This document shows, piece by piece, positions 1-9,743 of a stretch of 13,615 bases of DNA (position 1 is the stretch's first letter; every line of letters starts with the position of its first letter). Location: contig JAFQVC010000066.1 in NCBI GenBank assembly GCA_017408205.1, positions 1 through 13,615 of the forward strand, written 5' to 3'. A program made the position numbers and the translations under genes. The notes under the pieces were generated by a model that was given only the letters and a program-made list of their open reading frames with translations, was not told the origin of the DNA and did no database searches. The stretch is from Clostridia bacterium. Lineage in GTDB: Bacteria > Bacillota > Clostridia > Monoglobales > Firm-18.

Positions 1-96
1 AACAGAGTTATAAATATCAACATACAACAATTTTAATTTTTTGTTGACAAAGCAAATTTTCAAAATTATCTGTTAAATTTGTTTATAACAAAATTT

Positions 97-105
97 TTAT
101 CAACA
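97..105 (+). promoter_or_regulatory. DnaA-box-like site
   Basis: TTATCAACA matches the DnaA box consensus TTATCCACA at 8 of 9 positions and lies in AT-rich DNA about 130 bp upstream of dnaN. Two weaker matches are nearby. A single good box does not make an origin. It could serve DnaA-dependent control of dnaN or belong to an oriC spread on both sides of dnaA. Confidence 0.4.
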
Positions 106-122
106 CATTTTTCAGCAGGCAG

Positions 123-145
123 TTTTCTTACTGTCAGTAAGAGAA
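123..145. repeat. Inverted repeat upstream of the dnaN promoter
   Basis: The arms CTTACTG (127-133) and CAGTAAG (135-141) are perfectly complementary around T134. The pairing extends outward through T/A pairs and one T-G pair to 123-145. There is no T-run on the + side, so it does not look like a normal intrinsic terminator for an upstream gene. It may be an operator or a weak 3'-end hairpin. No binding protein can be named. Confidence 0.5.
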
Positions 146-163
146 AAAGGGTTGTTAACAGTT

Positions 164-192
164 TTGACAGGGTATAATAATAATAGTAATAA
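164..192 (+). promoter_or_regulatory. Putative sigma-A promoter for the dnaN operon
   Basis: A perfect -35 box TTGACA lies at 164-169. The best 17-bp-spaced -10 is TAATAA at 187-192, which is a weak match. A perfect TATAAT lies at 173-178, but its only -35-like partner is TTGTTA at 152-157 with a short 15-bp spacer. Either or both could fire. Both lie upstream of the GGAGG at 219-223. Confidence 0.5.
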
Positions 193-231
193 AATATAAA
201 GTAATTTAGTTTTATATTGGAGGAAAAAAAT

Positions 232-1359
232 ATGATTTTCAGTTGTGACAGAAATCAATTAAAGGAATGTATAAATATAGTTCAGAAAGCAGTTTCAACT
301 CATTCATCAATGCCTGTTTTGGAAGGTATCTTAATTACAACAGATACAGATAAAATTATTTTAACAGGAAATAATTTGGAAATCGGCATTGAGGCATCAG
401 TTGAAGCAACAGTTGACAGAAACGGTGCAGTTGTAGTTAATTCACGTCTTTTCGGTGATATTATAAACAAATTTACTGGTGATATCGTTACCTGTAACTG
501 CGAAGAAAACAACGTTTTAAATTTAAAATGCGGTAATTCAAAATTTAAAATTACAGGTATTAATCCCGAACAGTTTCCTGAAATTGCAAAAAACAAAGAC
601 CGCGACTTGTACTGCGTGTCTATGGAACAAAGACAGTTTCGCGAATTAGTAAGACATACATATTATGCAACGGGTATTTCAAGCCCCAACATAATTTTAA
701 CAGGTTGCTATTTTGAAGCGTCAAACGGTAAAGCAAATATGGTAGGTGTTGACGGCTACCGCCTTGCTTACAGAAAAATAGAAAAAGAAAATATTATTGT
801 TACAAGTCCCGAAAATTATCAGAAAATCGGTACAATTATTCCGTCACGCTCACTTGTTGAACTGTTGAAAGTAACAGATGATACAGAAAAAACAATAAAT
901 ATTTACGGTAGTGCAAAACACGTACGCTTTGAATTTGAAAACGTAATTTTTGTGTGCAGAATTATTGAAGGCGATTTCATTGACTACAATAAAATTCTTC
1001 CCGATTCAAACCTTACAACTGTCAGATTAAAAGGTTATGAACTGCTATCTGCAGTAGAGCGTGCATCACTTATTATTACAAATGATGCAGGACGTGCACC
1101 TGTAATATTAGACATTGAAAACGGTGAAATAAAAATTGACTGCGAAACAAGTGCAGGAACTGTAAAAGAACTTATTTCTGTTGATATGGTAGGAGAAAAC
1201 GTAAAAATCGGCTTTAACAATAAGTTTTTACTTGATGCCTTAAAGGCGGTTGATACCGATGACATTACACTTTCATTCTCAGGACCTATGAAACCGTGCC
1301 TGATTACACCTGTCAGCGGCGACGATTACAAATATTTAGTACTTCCATTAAAACTATGA
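232..1359 (+). CDS. dnaN: DNA polymerase III subunit beta (sliding clamp)
   Basis: The product is a 375-aa beta clamp, the usual length for the family. It forms the dimeric ring that tethers DNA polymerase III and other partners to DNA in the cytoplasm. The N-terminus MIFSCDRNQLKECINIVQKA and the C-terminal ending YLVLPLKL are typical of Firmicute clamps, and the three clamp folds span the whole length. The start chosen is ATG at 232, which has GGAGG at 219-223 spaced 8 nt away. An in-frame TTG at 217 would overlap that ribosome binding site and is unlikely. The stop TGA overlaps the ATG of the next gene (ATGA at 1356-1359), which suggests translational coupling. It is the first gene of a long co-directional run ending at 9155. 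Confidence 0.97.
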   Translation: MIFSCDRNQLKECINIVQKAVSTHSSMPVLEGILITTDTDKIILTGNNLEIGIEASVEATVDRNGAVVVNSRLFGDIINKFTGDIVTCNCEENNVLNLKCGNSKFKITGINPEQFPEIAKNKDRDLYCVSMEQRQFRELVRHTYYATGISSPNIILTGCYFEASNGKANMVGVDGYRLAYRKIEKENIIVTSPENYQKIGTIIPSRSLVELLKVTDDTEKTINIYGSAKHVRFEFENVIFVCRIIEGDFIDYNKILPDSNLTTVRLKGYELLSAVERASLIITNDAGRAPVILDIENGEIKIDCETSAGTVKELISVDMVGENVKIGFNNKFLLDALKAVDTDDITLSFSGPMKPCLITPVSGDDYKYLVLPLKL

Positions 1360-1592
1360 TAAGAGTAAAAGCGGTAAAAAAATCGTCACAAAATATTGAA
1401 ATTACAACTGAATATATAAAACTTGACCAGTTTTTGAAATTTTGCGGTTTTGCCGAAAGCGGAAGTTTTGCAAAGGAACTTATCTTAAACGGTGAAGTTA
1501 AAGTTAATAACGAAGTATGCACAATGCGGGGTAAAAAACTCCGCATCGGTGATAAAATTTCTGTAGGAAATCAAATATATTATGTATGTTAA
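1356..1592 (+). CDS. yaaA: S4-domain RNA-binding protein, YaaA family
   Basis: This 78-aa protein is almost wholly an S4 RNA-binding fold. The core runs from about residue 21 to 70 and shows the family pattern of a KLDQFLKFCG helix, then AKELILNGEVKVNNEV, then GDKISV. Proteins of this kind lie between dnaN and recF in many Firmicutes and are thought to act in ribosome assembly. That role is family knowledge, not shown here. The start ATG at 1356 overlaps the dnaN stop. A start further upstream would lie inside dnaN and add a non-conserved tail. The 3' end overlaps the recF start by 11 bp. Confidence in the family is high and in the exact function moderate. Confidence 0.9.
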   Translation: MIRVKAVKKSSQNIEITTEYIKLDQFLKFCGFAESGSFAKELILNGEVKVNNEVCTMRGKKLRIGDKISVGNQIYYVC

Positions 1593-2658
1593 CAGTATTT
1601 ACCTTAAAAATTTCAGAAACTACAAATTCGGAGAAGTTCATTTTTCACAGGGCACAAATGTAATTTACGGACCAAACGGTATAGGAAAAACAAATATTTT
1701 AGAAGCAATATATTTTCTTTCTTACGCACGTTCCCACAGATTTAATACCGAAAATGATTTAATACTTTTCGGGGAAGAAAATGCGCAGATTAAAGCAGAT
1801 GTTTTCTGCGGTGGACGTAACCGTAAATTTGACATCAATTTAATGAAAAATAAGAAAAAGCAAATAAGTGTCAACAACGTATCTGTTAATAAAACAAGCG
1901 ATTTGCTCGGTTTTTTAAATGTGGTTATGTTTTGTCCCGAAGATTTAAGGATAGTTAAGGGCTCACCGAAAGAAAGACGCCGTACCATTGATATGGGTAT
2001 GTGCCGTTTCGGCAAAAATTACTTTAAAATTCTGTCCGATTATTCTAAAGTACTTGAACAACGAAACAAACTTTTAAAAGACAAGGCACAAGACGATGTT
2101 GTGGAAATATGGACTGAAAAACTTGCAATGTGCGGTGCAAAACTGTATCTTGCACGAAAAAATTATATTGAAAAACTGTCCCAAACCGCATCAGTTATTC
2201 ATAAAGAAATATGTAACGAAACCTTAAGATTTGAATACAAATGCGGAATAAATATTTCAAATAACGGTTCAGAGAAAGAAATATATGAAGATTTTTTAAA
2301 GGAACTTAAGTTTAATCTTTTAAAAGACAAACAGTTTGAAATAACAAACTACGGGTGCCACAGAGACGATTTTAAAATATTTATAAACGAAATTGACAGT
2401 AAGTTTTATGCAAGTCAGGGACAACAGCGTACCTGCGCAATTGCCCTTAAAATGGCACAGTTAAAAATGCTTGAAGATTTTTACAAAGAAACACCAGTAT
2501 TGCTTCTTGACGATGTACTGTCAGAACTTGACGAGGACAGACAAAACTATATTTTAAACAATATAAAAGGAATACAGACAATAATTACCTGCACCAATAC
2601 TGAAAAATTCAAAGGTCAGGCAAATCTTATTGATGCAGGAACAATTGGGGAGAAATAA
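1582..2658 (+). CDS. recF: DNA replication and repair protein RecF
   Basis: RecF is an SMC-like ABC ATPase that helps load RecA at single-strand gaps, with RecO and RecR. At 358 aa it has the usual length. The Walker A motif GPNGIGKT is at residues 30-37, the ABC signature region SQGQQRT at 278-284, and Walker B VLLLDDVLSELD starts at 306. All ATPase motifs are intact. The start ATG at 1582 is inside the end of the S4-domain gene and has a modest GGAAA-type upstream site, so coupling to the upstream gene is likely. The stop lies 1 bp before the remB start, and the remB ribosome binding site lies within the recF coding end. Confidence 0.97.
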   Translation: MYVNSIYLKNFRNYKFGEVHFSQGTNVIYGPNGIGKTNILEAIYFLSYARSHRFNTENDLILFGEENAQIKADVFCGGRNRKFDINLMKNKKKQISVNNVSVNKTSDLLGFLNVVMFCPEDLRIVKGSPKERRRTIDMGMCRFGKNYFKILSDYSKVLEQRNKLLKDKAQDDVVEIWTEKLAMCGAKLYLARKNYIEKLSQTASVIHKEICNETLRFEYKCGINISNNGSEKEIYEDFLKELKFNLLKDKQFEITNYGCHRDDFKIFINEIDSKFYASQGQQRTCAIALKMAQLKMLEDFYKETPVLLLDDVLSELDEDRQNYILNNIKGIQTIITCTNTEKFKGQANLIDAGTIGEK

Positions 2659-2659
2659 A

Positions 2660-4881
<2,222 letters not shown>

Positions 4882-4901
4882 TTGTCAGATGGAGGATAAA
4901 A

Positions 4902-7388
4902 ATGGCAAAAAATAAGAAATACGAAGATTCACATTTTGAAGAGTACTTAGAAACTCAGACAATTGTGGATATAGACATAGAAAAACGAATGAAGGAAGCT
5001 TTTATTGATTACGCCATGAGCGTAATTATATCAAGAGCACTTCCCGATGTCCGTGACGGTTTAAAACCCGTTCACAGAAGAATATTATATTCCATGTTTG
5101 AAGAACACTTAACTGTTGATAAACCGTTCTTCAAATCTGCTACCACCGTAGGTAATGTTATCGGTAGATACCACCCTCACGGTGACGCATCTGTATATGA
5201 TGCAATGGTTCGTCTTGCACAGGATTTCTCAATGAGATATCCCTTAGTTGACGGTCATGGTAACTTCGGGTCAATAGACGGTGACCCCCCTGCCGCATAC
5301 CGTTACACAGAAGCAAGAATGAGCAAAATCTCAAATTTAATGCTTGAGGCGATAGATAAAAATACCGTTGACTTTTCACCCAACTTTGATGAAAAACGTG
5401 AAGAGCCGGTTGTACTTCCTACCCGTATTCCCACACTTTTAATTAACGGTTCATCAGGTATCGCGGTAGGTATGGCAACTAACATTCCGCCCCATAACTT
5501 AACAGAAGTTTTAGACGGTGTAGTTGCACAAATAGACAACCCCGACATTACTGTTGAGGAACTGATGGAATATGTAAAAGGTCCCGACTTCCCCACAAAG
5601 GGCTCAATTATGGGTAAAAGCGGTATCAGGTCTGCATACCAGACAGGTCGCGGACGTATAATTGTCCGTGCTAAATGCGAAATTGAAACGCACAGAGACG
5701 GTTCAAGTTCAATTATTGTAACAGAACTTCCTTATCAGGTTAACAAAAAACTGCTTGTTGAATCTATTGCAGATTTAGTTAAAAACAAGAAAATTGAAGG
5801 ACTTTCGGATATTGACGACCATTCGTCAGACCGAGTAGGTATCCGTCTTGAAATTTTCTTAAAGAGAGATGCAAATCCTCAGGTAGTATTAAACCAACTT
5901 TATAAATTCACAAGGTTGCAGGACAGTTTCTCGGTAAATATGCTTGCAATTAAAGACGGAAAACCCCAGACTATGGGACTTAAAGAAGTAATAGAAGAAT
6001 TTATCAAGTTCCAGGAAGAAATCGTAACAAGAAGAATACAGTACGATTTGGACAAAGCGCGTGCAAGAATGCACATTTTGGAGGGCTTACGAATTGCCCT
6101 TGACAACATTGACGAAATCGTACAGATTATAAGAAATTCTTACGACGACGCCAAAGAAAAACTTATGGAGAGATTCGGTCTTTCAGATATCCAGGCACAA
6201 AGCGTACTTGATATGCGTCTTGGTCAGCTTCAGAAACTAAACGGTGAGAAAATTGAGACAGAATATCAGGAACTTGTGGAAAAAACACAAGAGTATATGG
6301 CACTTTTAGGTGACCGTACAAAACTTATGGAACAAATTAAGACGGAATTACTTGATATCCGCGACAGATACGGTGACGAACGTCTTACATCCATTGAAGG
6401 TGCAATTGACGACATAGAAGACGAGGATTTAATTGAAGTTGAGGACTGCGTAGTTACAATGACACACCTTGGCTATGTAAAACGTCTTCCCGTTGATACT
6501 TACAGAGCACAAAACAGAGGCGGTAAAGGTATTATCGGTCTTCAGACAAGGGAAGAAGACTTTGTTGAAACCCTGCTTACCTGCTCAACCCACGACCATC
6601 TGCTGTTCTTTACAGACAAGGGAAGAATGTACCGTTTAAAAGGGTACAGAATTCCCGAAGCAGGAAGAACTGCAAAAGGTACGCCAATCGTTAATATGTT
6701 ACAGCTTGAGCCGGACGAAAAAGTAAATGCAACTATCGCGGTAAAAGAATTTAACGACGAGCAGTATCTTGTAATGACAACCAAAAAAGGTACTATTAAA
6801 AAGACAGCATTAAGCGCTTACGATACAGCCCGTAAAGGTGGTATAAGAGCAATAGACTTAGAAGAGGACGACAAACTTATAAATGTTGCTCTGACTGACG
6901 GTACAAAGACAATAGTAATCGGTACTTACGGCGGTCTTGCAATAAGATTTAATGAAAAAGACGTACGTCCTATGGGCAGAGTTTCTCACGGTGTAAGAGG
7001 TATTAAGTTAAAAGGCGACGACTACGTTGTGGGAATGTGTGTTTGCGAAGACGATGCCGACTTGCTTGTTGTATCAGAACTTGGTTTCGGTAAACGTACA
7101 CCTATTTCAGAATACAAAGTGCAGTCACGTGGCGGCTTCGGTGTAATGACATACAATATAAGCGAAAAAACAGGTAACATCGCAGGTATTAAAATCGTAA
7201 ACGACGAGCAGGATATTATGCTTATAACAAGCGACGGTACAATTATACGCCTTGCAGCAAAAGATATAAGCACTTTCGGACGTGTTACAAAAGGCGTAAC
7301 GCTGATGAGATTTAACGAGGGCGTAAACGTTGTGTCTGTAGCACTTACAGACCATATTGAACAGGAAACTGTAACAGAAGAAGAATAA
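4902..7388 (+). CDS. gyrA: DNA gyrase subunit A
   Basis: GyrA cuts and rejoins DNA through an active-site tyrosine and wraps DNA with its C-terminal beta-pinwheel. It has 828 aa, a full-length size. The catalytic Tyr135 lies in [11 protein letters not shown]. The GyrA box at residues 537-543 is QNRGGKG, a conservative variant of Q(R/K)RGGKG, which supports gyrase rather than topoisomerase IV. The quinolone-region motif [10 protein letters not shown] (91-100) has Ala at position 96, the equivalent of E. coli Ser83. GGAGG at 4891-4895 precedes ATG 4902 at good spacing. It follows gyrB by 20 bp and is followed by two membrane-protein genes in the same direction. Confidence 0.97.
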   Translation: MAKNKKYEDSHFEEYLETQTIVDIDIEKRMKEAFIDYAMSVIISRALPDVRDGLKPVHRRILYSMFEEHLTVDKPFFKSATTVGNVIGRYHPHGDASVYDAMVRLAQDFSMRYPLVDGHGNFGSIDGDPPAAYRYTEARMSKISNLMLEAIDKNTVDFSPNFDEKREEPVVLPTRIPTLLINGSSGIAVGMATNIPPHNLTEVLDGVVAQIDNPDITVEELMEYVKGPDFPTKGSIMGKSGIRSAYQTGRGRIIVRAKCEIETHRDGSSSIIVTELPYQVNKKLLVESIADLVKNKKIEGLSDIDDHSSDRVGIRLEIFLKRDANPQVVLNQLYKFTRLQDSFSVNMLAIKDGKPQTMGLKEVIEEFIKFQEEIVTRRIQYDLDKARARMHILEGLRIALDNIDEIVQIIRNSYDDAKEKLMERFGLSDIQAQSVLDMRLGQLQKLNGEKIETEYQELVEKTQEYMALLGDRTKLMEQIKTELLDIRDRYGDERLTSIEGAIDDIEDEDLIEVEDCVVTMTHLGYVKRLPVDTYRAQNRGGKGIIGLQTREEDFVETLLTCSTHDHLLFFTDKGRMYRLKGYRIPEAGRTAKGTPIVNMLQLEPDEKVNATIAVKEFNDEQYLVMTTKKGTIKKTALSAYDTARKGGIRAIDLEEDDKLINVALTDGTKTIVIGTYGGLAIRFNEKDVRPMGRVSHGVRGIKLKGDDYVVGMCVCEDDADLLVVSELGFGKRTPISEYKVQSRGGFGVMTYNISEKTGNIAGIKIVNDEQDIMLITSDGTIIRLAAKDISTFGRVTKGVTLMRFNEGVNVVSVALTDHIEQETVTEEE

Positions 7389-7404
7389 AAGGAGGATTTT
7401 ATAA

Positions 7405-7974
7405 ATGGTAACGGGAAATCTTAAAAACTACACAGACGAAAACATTATCGAACTGATTGGAAGTATTAAGGACGAAAGCATTGCATATAATCTTAATGAT
7501 TTAAAGGCAATTCTGTCAGAAGTTAATACAAGACATTTAGATGACAGTTATGCACAACTGTTAGGCGATTTAATAAGAAAGAAAATTATTGACGGTGACT
7601 CTGTTCCCGCTCCAAAAGAAGAGGAAGTAACAGAAGTTCCCGAAGAAAAAGAAGAAAAGCCAAAAAAGAAACCTGATAAAATAGAAAAAATCCAGAACAA
7701 AAAAGAAACAAACGAAAACGCGGAGGAAGAAGATTACCCCGTTTTAAGATTTATGGTTGGTTTCTTAAAAGTTTTCGGCTGGATAGTATTTTGCGGATGT
7801 ATCTGCTATGGCGTTTTTGCAGGAATAACTGAGCATTTAACAAATGTCCGCCTTGCTCTTGGCACAGTATTTACGGGTCTTTTGCTTGGTACAGTTTCTC
7901 TTCTTCTTTGCTACAGTAAATCAGAGTCAATTGCAGTTAAACTTGAAATAGTAAAAGGAATTAAAAAATTATGA
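7405..7974 (+). CDS. Unrecognised two-TM protein with charged linker
   Basis: I do not recognise a family for this 189-aa protein. Residues 1-68 look soluble and helical. Residues 69-110 form a Lys/Glu/Pro-rich, probably disordered linker. Two hydrophobic segments follow at about 115-140 and 149-170, then a basic C-terminal tail (KLEIVKGIKKL). The topology inferred is a cytoplasmic N-terminal part anchored by a hairpin of two membrane helices. GGAGG at 7391-7395 gives a strong start at ATG 7405, 16 bp after gyrA. The stop overlaps the next start (ATGA, 7971-7974), so the two membrane proteins are probably made together and may interact. Base composition resembles the neighbours and there is no sign of transfer. 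Confidence 0.8.
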   Translation: MVTGNLKNYTDENIIELIGSIKDESIAYNLNDLKAILSEVNTRHLDDSYAQLLGDLIRKKIIDGDSVPAPKEEEVTEVPEEKEEKPKKKPDKIEKIQNKKETNENAEEEDYPVLRFMVGFLKVFGWIVFCGCICYGVFAGITEHLTNVRLALGTVFTGLLLGTVSLLLCYSKSESIAVKLEIVKGIKKL

Positions 7975-9155
7975 AAAAACCCGTAGTTTTTTGGGTAATT
8001 ATCGCAATTTTGCTGGTAATTAATCTTGTTCCGTCAGGAACAGTCCCAAATAATACCGCATATTATAAAGACCTTGAATACCTTGGAATGTATAATGTAA
8101 ACAGTGTACTTATGGGGGCACCCGATTCCTTACAGATGCCCCTTAACACCAACCATCTGCTTTTAAACGCAGCACAGTTTACAGCGGTTAAAGGTGTGTT
8201 TACACCCCTTGTTATTTCCCTGTTTTACCTTGCGGTGCTCGGACTTTCCTTTTATGCACTTATAAAGGCATCAGGTAAATATAAAAAGGTTGTAACTTTG
8301 TCGGCGGTACTGTTTCTGGTAACAAAGACTTACTGGTCACATCTGTTTACGGTGCTTCCTTTCGGCGGTGTTTATACTTTCTTCTTATCCGCAGTAATGC
8401 TTTTCGCAGGTATGTTTATTAAAAAGGACGCGACGGTTAAGGGAATAATCACCGTAACCCTTGTTACTCTGGCTCTTGGTTTTTACGATACCGTAACTGC
8501 ACTTGTAGGATGTATTTTTTCTTTGGTAATTGTGGTTTTATATACAGTATCAAAGGGCAGAAAAGAAAAAATCATCTCTTTGGTTTGCGGGTTACTTGCA
8601 CTTGTGCTGTGCCTTTCATTCTTTATAGGATATAAAGGCGTAAATTATCAGGACAATATGGCTTCTTCCGTAACTTACGGAACGTCAATGTATGACCGGA
8701 ACTTTAAACCGCAGGATAAGTTTGACGTAATGGGCTTTTATATGAGTAATTTTTCGTATAAAAAGGACTTTTCACAAATGCTTATGAATAACGCCTTTTA
8801 TGTGGCGGAAACCACACCTTTTAGTGTGTGGGCTTTTGCAAAATCAAGGGTGATGCCCGTAAATATATGGATGTTTGCGGGACTTATGGTGCTTATGATT
8901 GTCATTTCGGCAGTTTTCTTAAAAAAGAAAAAACAACAGGGCGGAATTTTGTATCTTGTAATTGCCCTTGCCGTTATTACGGGAATAACACTTAATTTGT
9001 CGGGCTACCTTGTGGGAATATCAAACCTTGATGTCAATTTAAGATTGTTTAATCTGGTGCTTGATACAATATTTGCAGTGCTTGTCCCTGCAATAACTTA
9101 CGAGGTAACAGAAAGACAGAACAATTTAAAAGAAAAATACGGAGTAGAACAATAA
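7971..9155 (+). CDS. Unrecognised polytopic membrane protein, about 10 TM
   Basis: This 394-aa protein has about ten hydrophobic segments, roughly at 5-20, 77-98, 107-120, 133-150, 158-173, 175-194, 201-220, 299-317, 325-345 and 360-377. Lysine clusters at 100-106, 151-152, 196-200 and 318-321 fit an N-in, C-in topology. That puts two sizeable loops outside: 21-76 after the first helix and 221-298. A large first outer loop recalls GT-C type glycosyltransferases, but I see no clear catalytic acidic pair, so this is only a lead. The gene overlaps the preceding one by 4 bp and ends at a strong terminator. It is the last gene of the dnaN-to-gyrA run, with no separate promoter visible. Confidence 0.8.
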   Translation: MKKPVVFWVIIAILLVINLVPSGTVPNNTAYYKDLEYLGMYNVNSVLMGAPDSLQMPLNTNHLLLNAAQFTAVKGVFTPLVISLFYLAVLGLSFYALIKASGKYKKVVTLSAVLFLVTKTYWSHLFTVLPFGGVYTFFLSAVMLFAGMFIKKDATVKGIITVTLVTLALGFYDTVTALVGCIFSLVIVVLYTVSKGRKEKIISLVCGLLALVLCLSFFIGYKGVNYQDNMASSVTYGTSMYDRNFKPQDKFDVMGFYMSNFSYKKDFSQMLMNNAFYVAETTPFSVWAFAKSRVMPVNIWMFAGLMVLMIVISAVFLKKKKQQGGILYLVIALAVITGITLNLSGYLVGISNLDVNLRLFNLVLDTIFAVLVPAITYEVTERQNNLKEKYGVEQ

Positions 9156-9156
9156 A

Positions 9157-9185
9157 AATAGCACCCAATTAATTTGGGTGCTATT
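9157..9185. terminator. Bidirectional intrinsic terminator
   Basis: A 12-bp stem (9157-9168 with 9174-9185, core GCACCC/GGGTGC) has a 5-nt loop. It is followed by CTTTTTC on the + side and a T-rich run on the - side. It ends the long + operon. The stem also contains the stop codon of the convergent XRE gene (9181-9183), so it serves both directions. Confidence 0.9.
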
Positions 9186-9384
9186 CTTTTTCAAATGTAA
9201 TGATATCTTCAATTTTACAATCTAATGCTATACAGATTTTGTTTAATATAAAACTGTCATATCTTATAACTTTATTTTTGTAATAATTATCAATTATATG
9301 ATAACGGATACCTGTACGCTTTGCCAGTTCATATCTTGAAATATTGTAATTTTTAAGAGCCGAATCAAGTGTAATTCTTATCAT
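9181..9384 (-). CDS. Small XRE/Cro-type HTH transcriptional regulator
   Basis: This 67-aa protein consists of a single helix-turn-helix domain of the XRE/Cro type. LDSALKNYNISRYELAKRTG gives the first helices, followed by a recognition helix near residues 27-36 and the typical ending ICIALDCKIEDII. It probably acts as a DNA-binding repressor. GAGGTGA lies just upstream of the ATG at 9384. It is divergent from a small CxxC protein gene, and its own promoter shares a -35 region with that gene's promoter. The AT-rich palindrome at 9398-9417 over its own -10 is a good candidate operator for self-repression. The target is inferred from position only. Confidence 0.85.
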   Translation of the reverse strand: MIRITLDSALKNYNISRYELAKRTGIRYHIIDNYYKNKVIRYDSFILNKICIALDCKIEDIITFEKE

Positions 9385-9397
9385 AAACTCACCTCGA

Positions 9398-9417
9398 ATA
9401 TATTTTAAAAAATATAT
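9398..9417. promoter_or_regulatory. Candidate operator palindrome for the XRE regulator
   Basis: The arms ATATATTTT (9398-9406) and AAAATATAT (9409-9417) are perfect inverted repeats with a 2-bp centre. They cover the -10 box of the - strand promoter. A second short palindrome GTATATAC (9444-9451) covers the -10 of the + promoter. Both could be sites for the HTH protein encoded next door. Pure A/T repeats occur by chance in such DNA, so confidence is moderate. Confidence 0.45.
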
Positions 9418-9430
9418 ACCTTATTGACAA
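9402..9430 (-). promoter_or_regulatory. Sigma-A promoter of the XRE regulator gene
   Basis: Read on the - strand, TTGTCA (9430-9425) is followed by a 17-bp spacer and TAAAAT (9407-9402), 18 bp before the ATG at 9384. Its -35 overlaps the -35 of the divergent + promoter by 5 bp. Confidence 0.7.
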
Positions 9431-9452
9431 TTCCCCTAAAAGAGTATATACT
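9424..9452 (+). promoter_or_regulatory. Strong sigma-A promoter of the CxxC protein gene
   Basis: TTGACA (9424-9429), a 17-bp spacer and TATACT (9447-9452) give a near-consensus promoter. The expected start of transcription is near 9459, upstream of AGGGGG at 9473-9478 and ATG at 9486. Confidence 0.8.
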
Positions 9453-9485
9453 TAAATAGATATATTTATTCAAGGGGGAAATAAT

Positions 9486-9710
9486 ATGGCTGAATTTTGT
9501 TTGGATTGCTGGAACAAAATCAACGGGACAAGATATGATGAAAGGAAGTATATTATATCAGATGATTTGGACTTGTGTGAGGGTTGCGGGAAGTGGAAAC
9601 ACGTAATTGTTAAGGAACGAAACGGATACTATGGATTTAATATATTTTATTTTTTGTGGAGAATGTTAAGGAAATTATATTGGTGTTTAAAGAGAAACAG
9701 AAAGAAATGA
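9486..9710 (+). CDS. Small double-CxxC protein, probable zinc-binding
   Basis: This 74-aa protein has two CxxC pairs, C5-x2-C8 and C31-x2-C34, which together could bind one zinc ion like a small zinc ribbon. A hydrophobic and aromatic stretch at about 49-66 and a very basic end (CLKRNRKK) follow, so it may touch membrane or nucleic acid. I recognise no named family or function. The strong promoter at 9424-9452 and the AGGGGG site support expression. It is divergent from the XRE regulator, is flanked by terminators on both sides and is more AT-rich than the gyrase operon. It looks like a small self-contained cassette that may have been acquired. Confidence 0.75.
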   Translation: MAEFCLDCWNKINGTRYDERKYIISDDLDLCEGCGKWKHVIVKERNGYYGFNIFYFLWRMLRKLYWCLKRNRKK

Positions 9711-9717
9711 AAAAATA

Positions 9718-9743
9718 AAAAACCACCCAATCGGGTGGTTTTT
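9718..9743 (+). terminator. Intrinsic terminator of the CxxC gene
   Basis: An 11-bp stem (9718-9728 with 9733-9743, core CCACCC/GGGTGG) has a 4-nt AATC loop and ends in TTTTT. It starts 7 bp after the stop codon. A-rich sequence before the stem would give a T-run on the opposite strand too. Confidence 0.9.

Larger units (their letters stand above)
1..231. other. AT-rich leader upstream of dnaN (probable dnaA-dnaN intergenic region)
   Basis: No convincing reading frame is seen in this stretch. It is strongly AT-rich, with runs of A and T, one good DnaA-box-like site (97-105) and weaker ones with 7 of 9 matches at 14-22 (direct) and 42-50 (reverse). In most Firmicutes the gene preceding dnaN is dnaA, and oriC elements flank dnaA. 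The window starts after any dnaA end, so the claim that this is the dnaA-dnaN spacer, possibly including part of the origin, is inference from gene order and composition. The 3' part holds the dnaN promoter and ribosome binding site. Confidence 0.55.

Noticed and set aside
1..216. Complete replication origin
   Set aside because: Only one good and two poor DnaA-like boxes are seen and dnaA is not in the window, so I call only a leader with a DnaA-box-like site.
217..231. TTG start for dnaN five codons upstream
   Set aside because: It overlaps the GGAGG ribosome binding site and the ATG at 232 matches the conserved N-terminus.
4902..7388. ParC (topoisomerase IV subunit) instead of GyrA
   Set aside because: The GyrA box QNRGGKG, a second degenerate box QSRGGFG and the position after gyrB favour GyrA.
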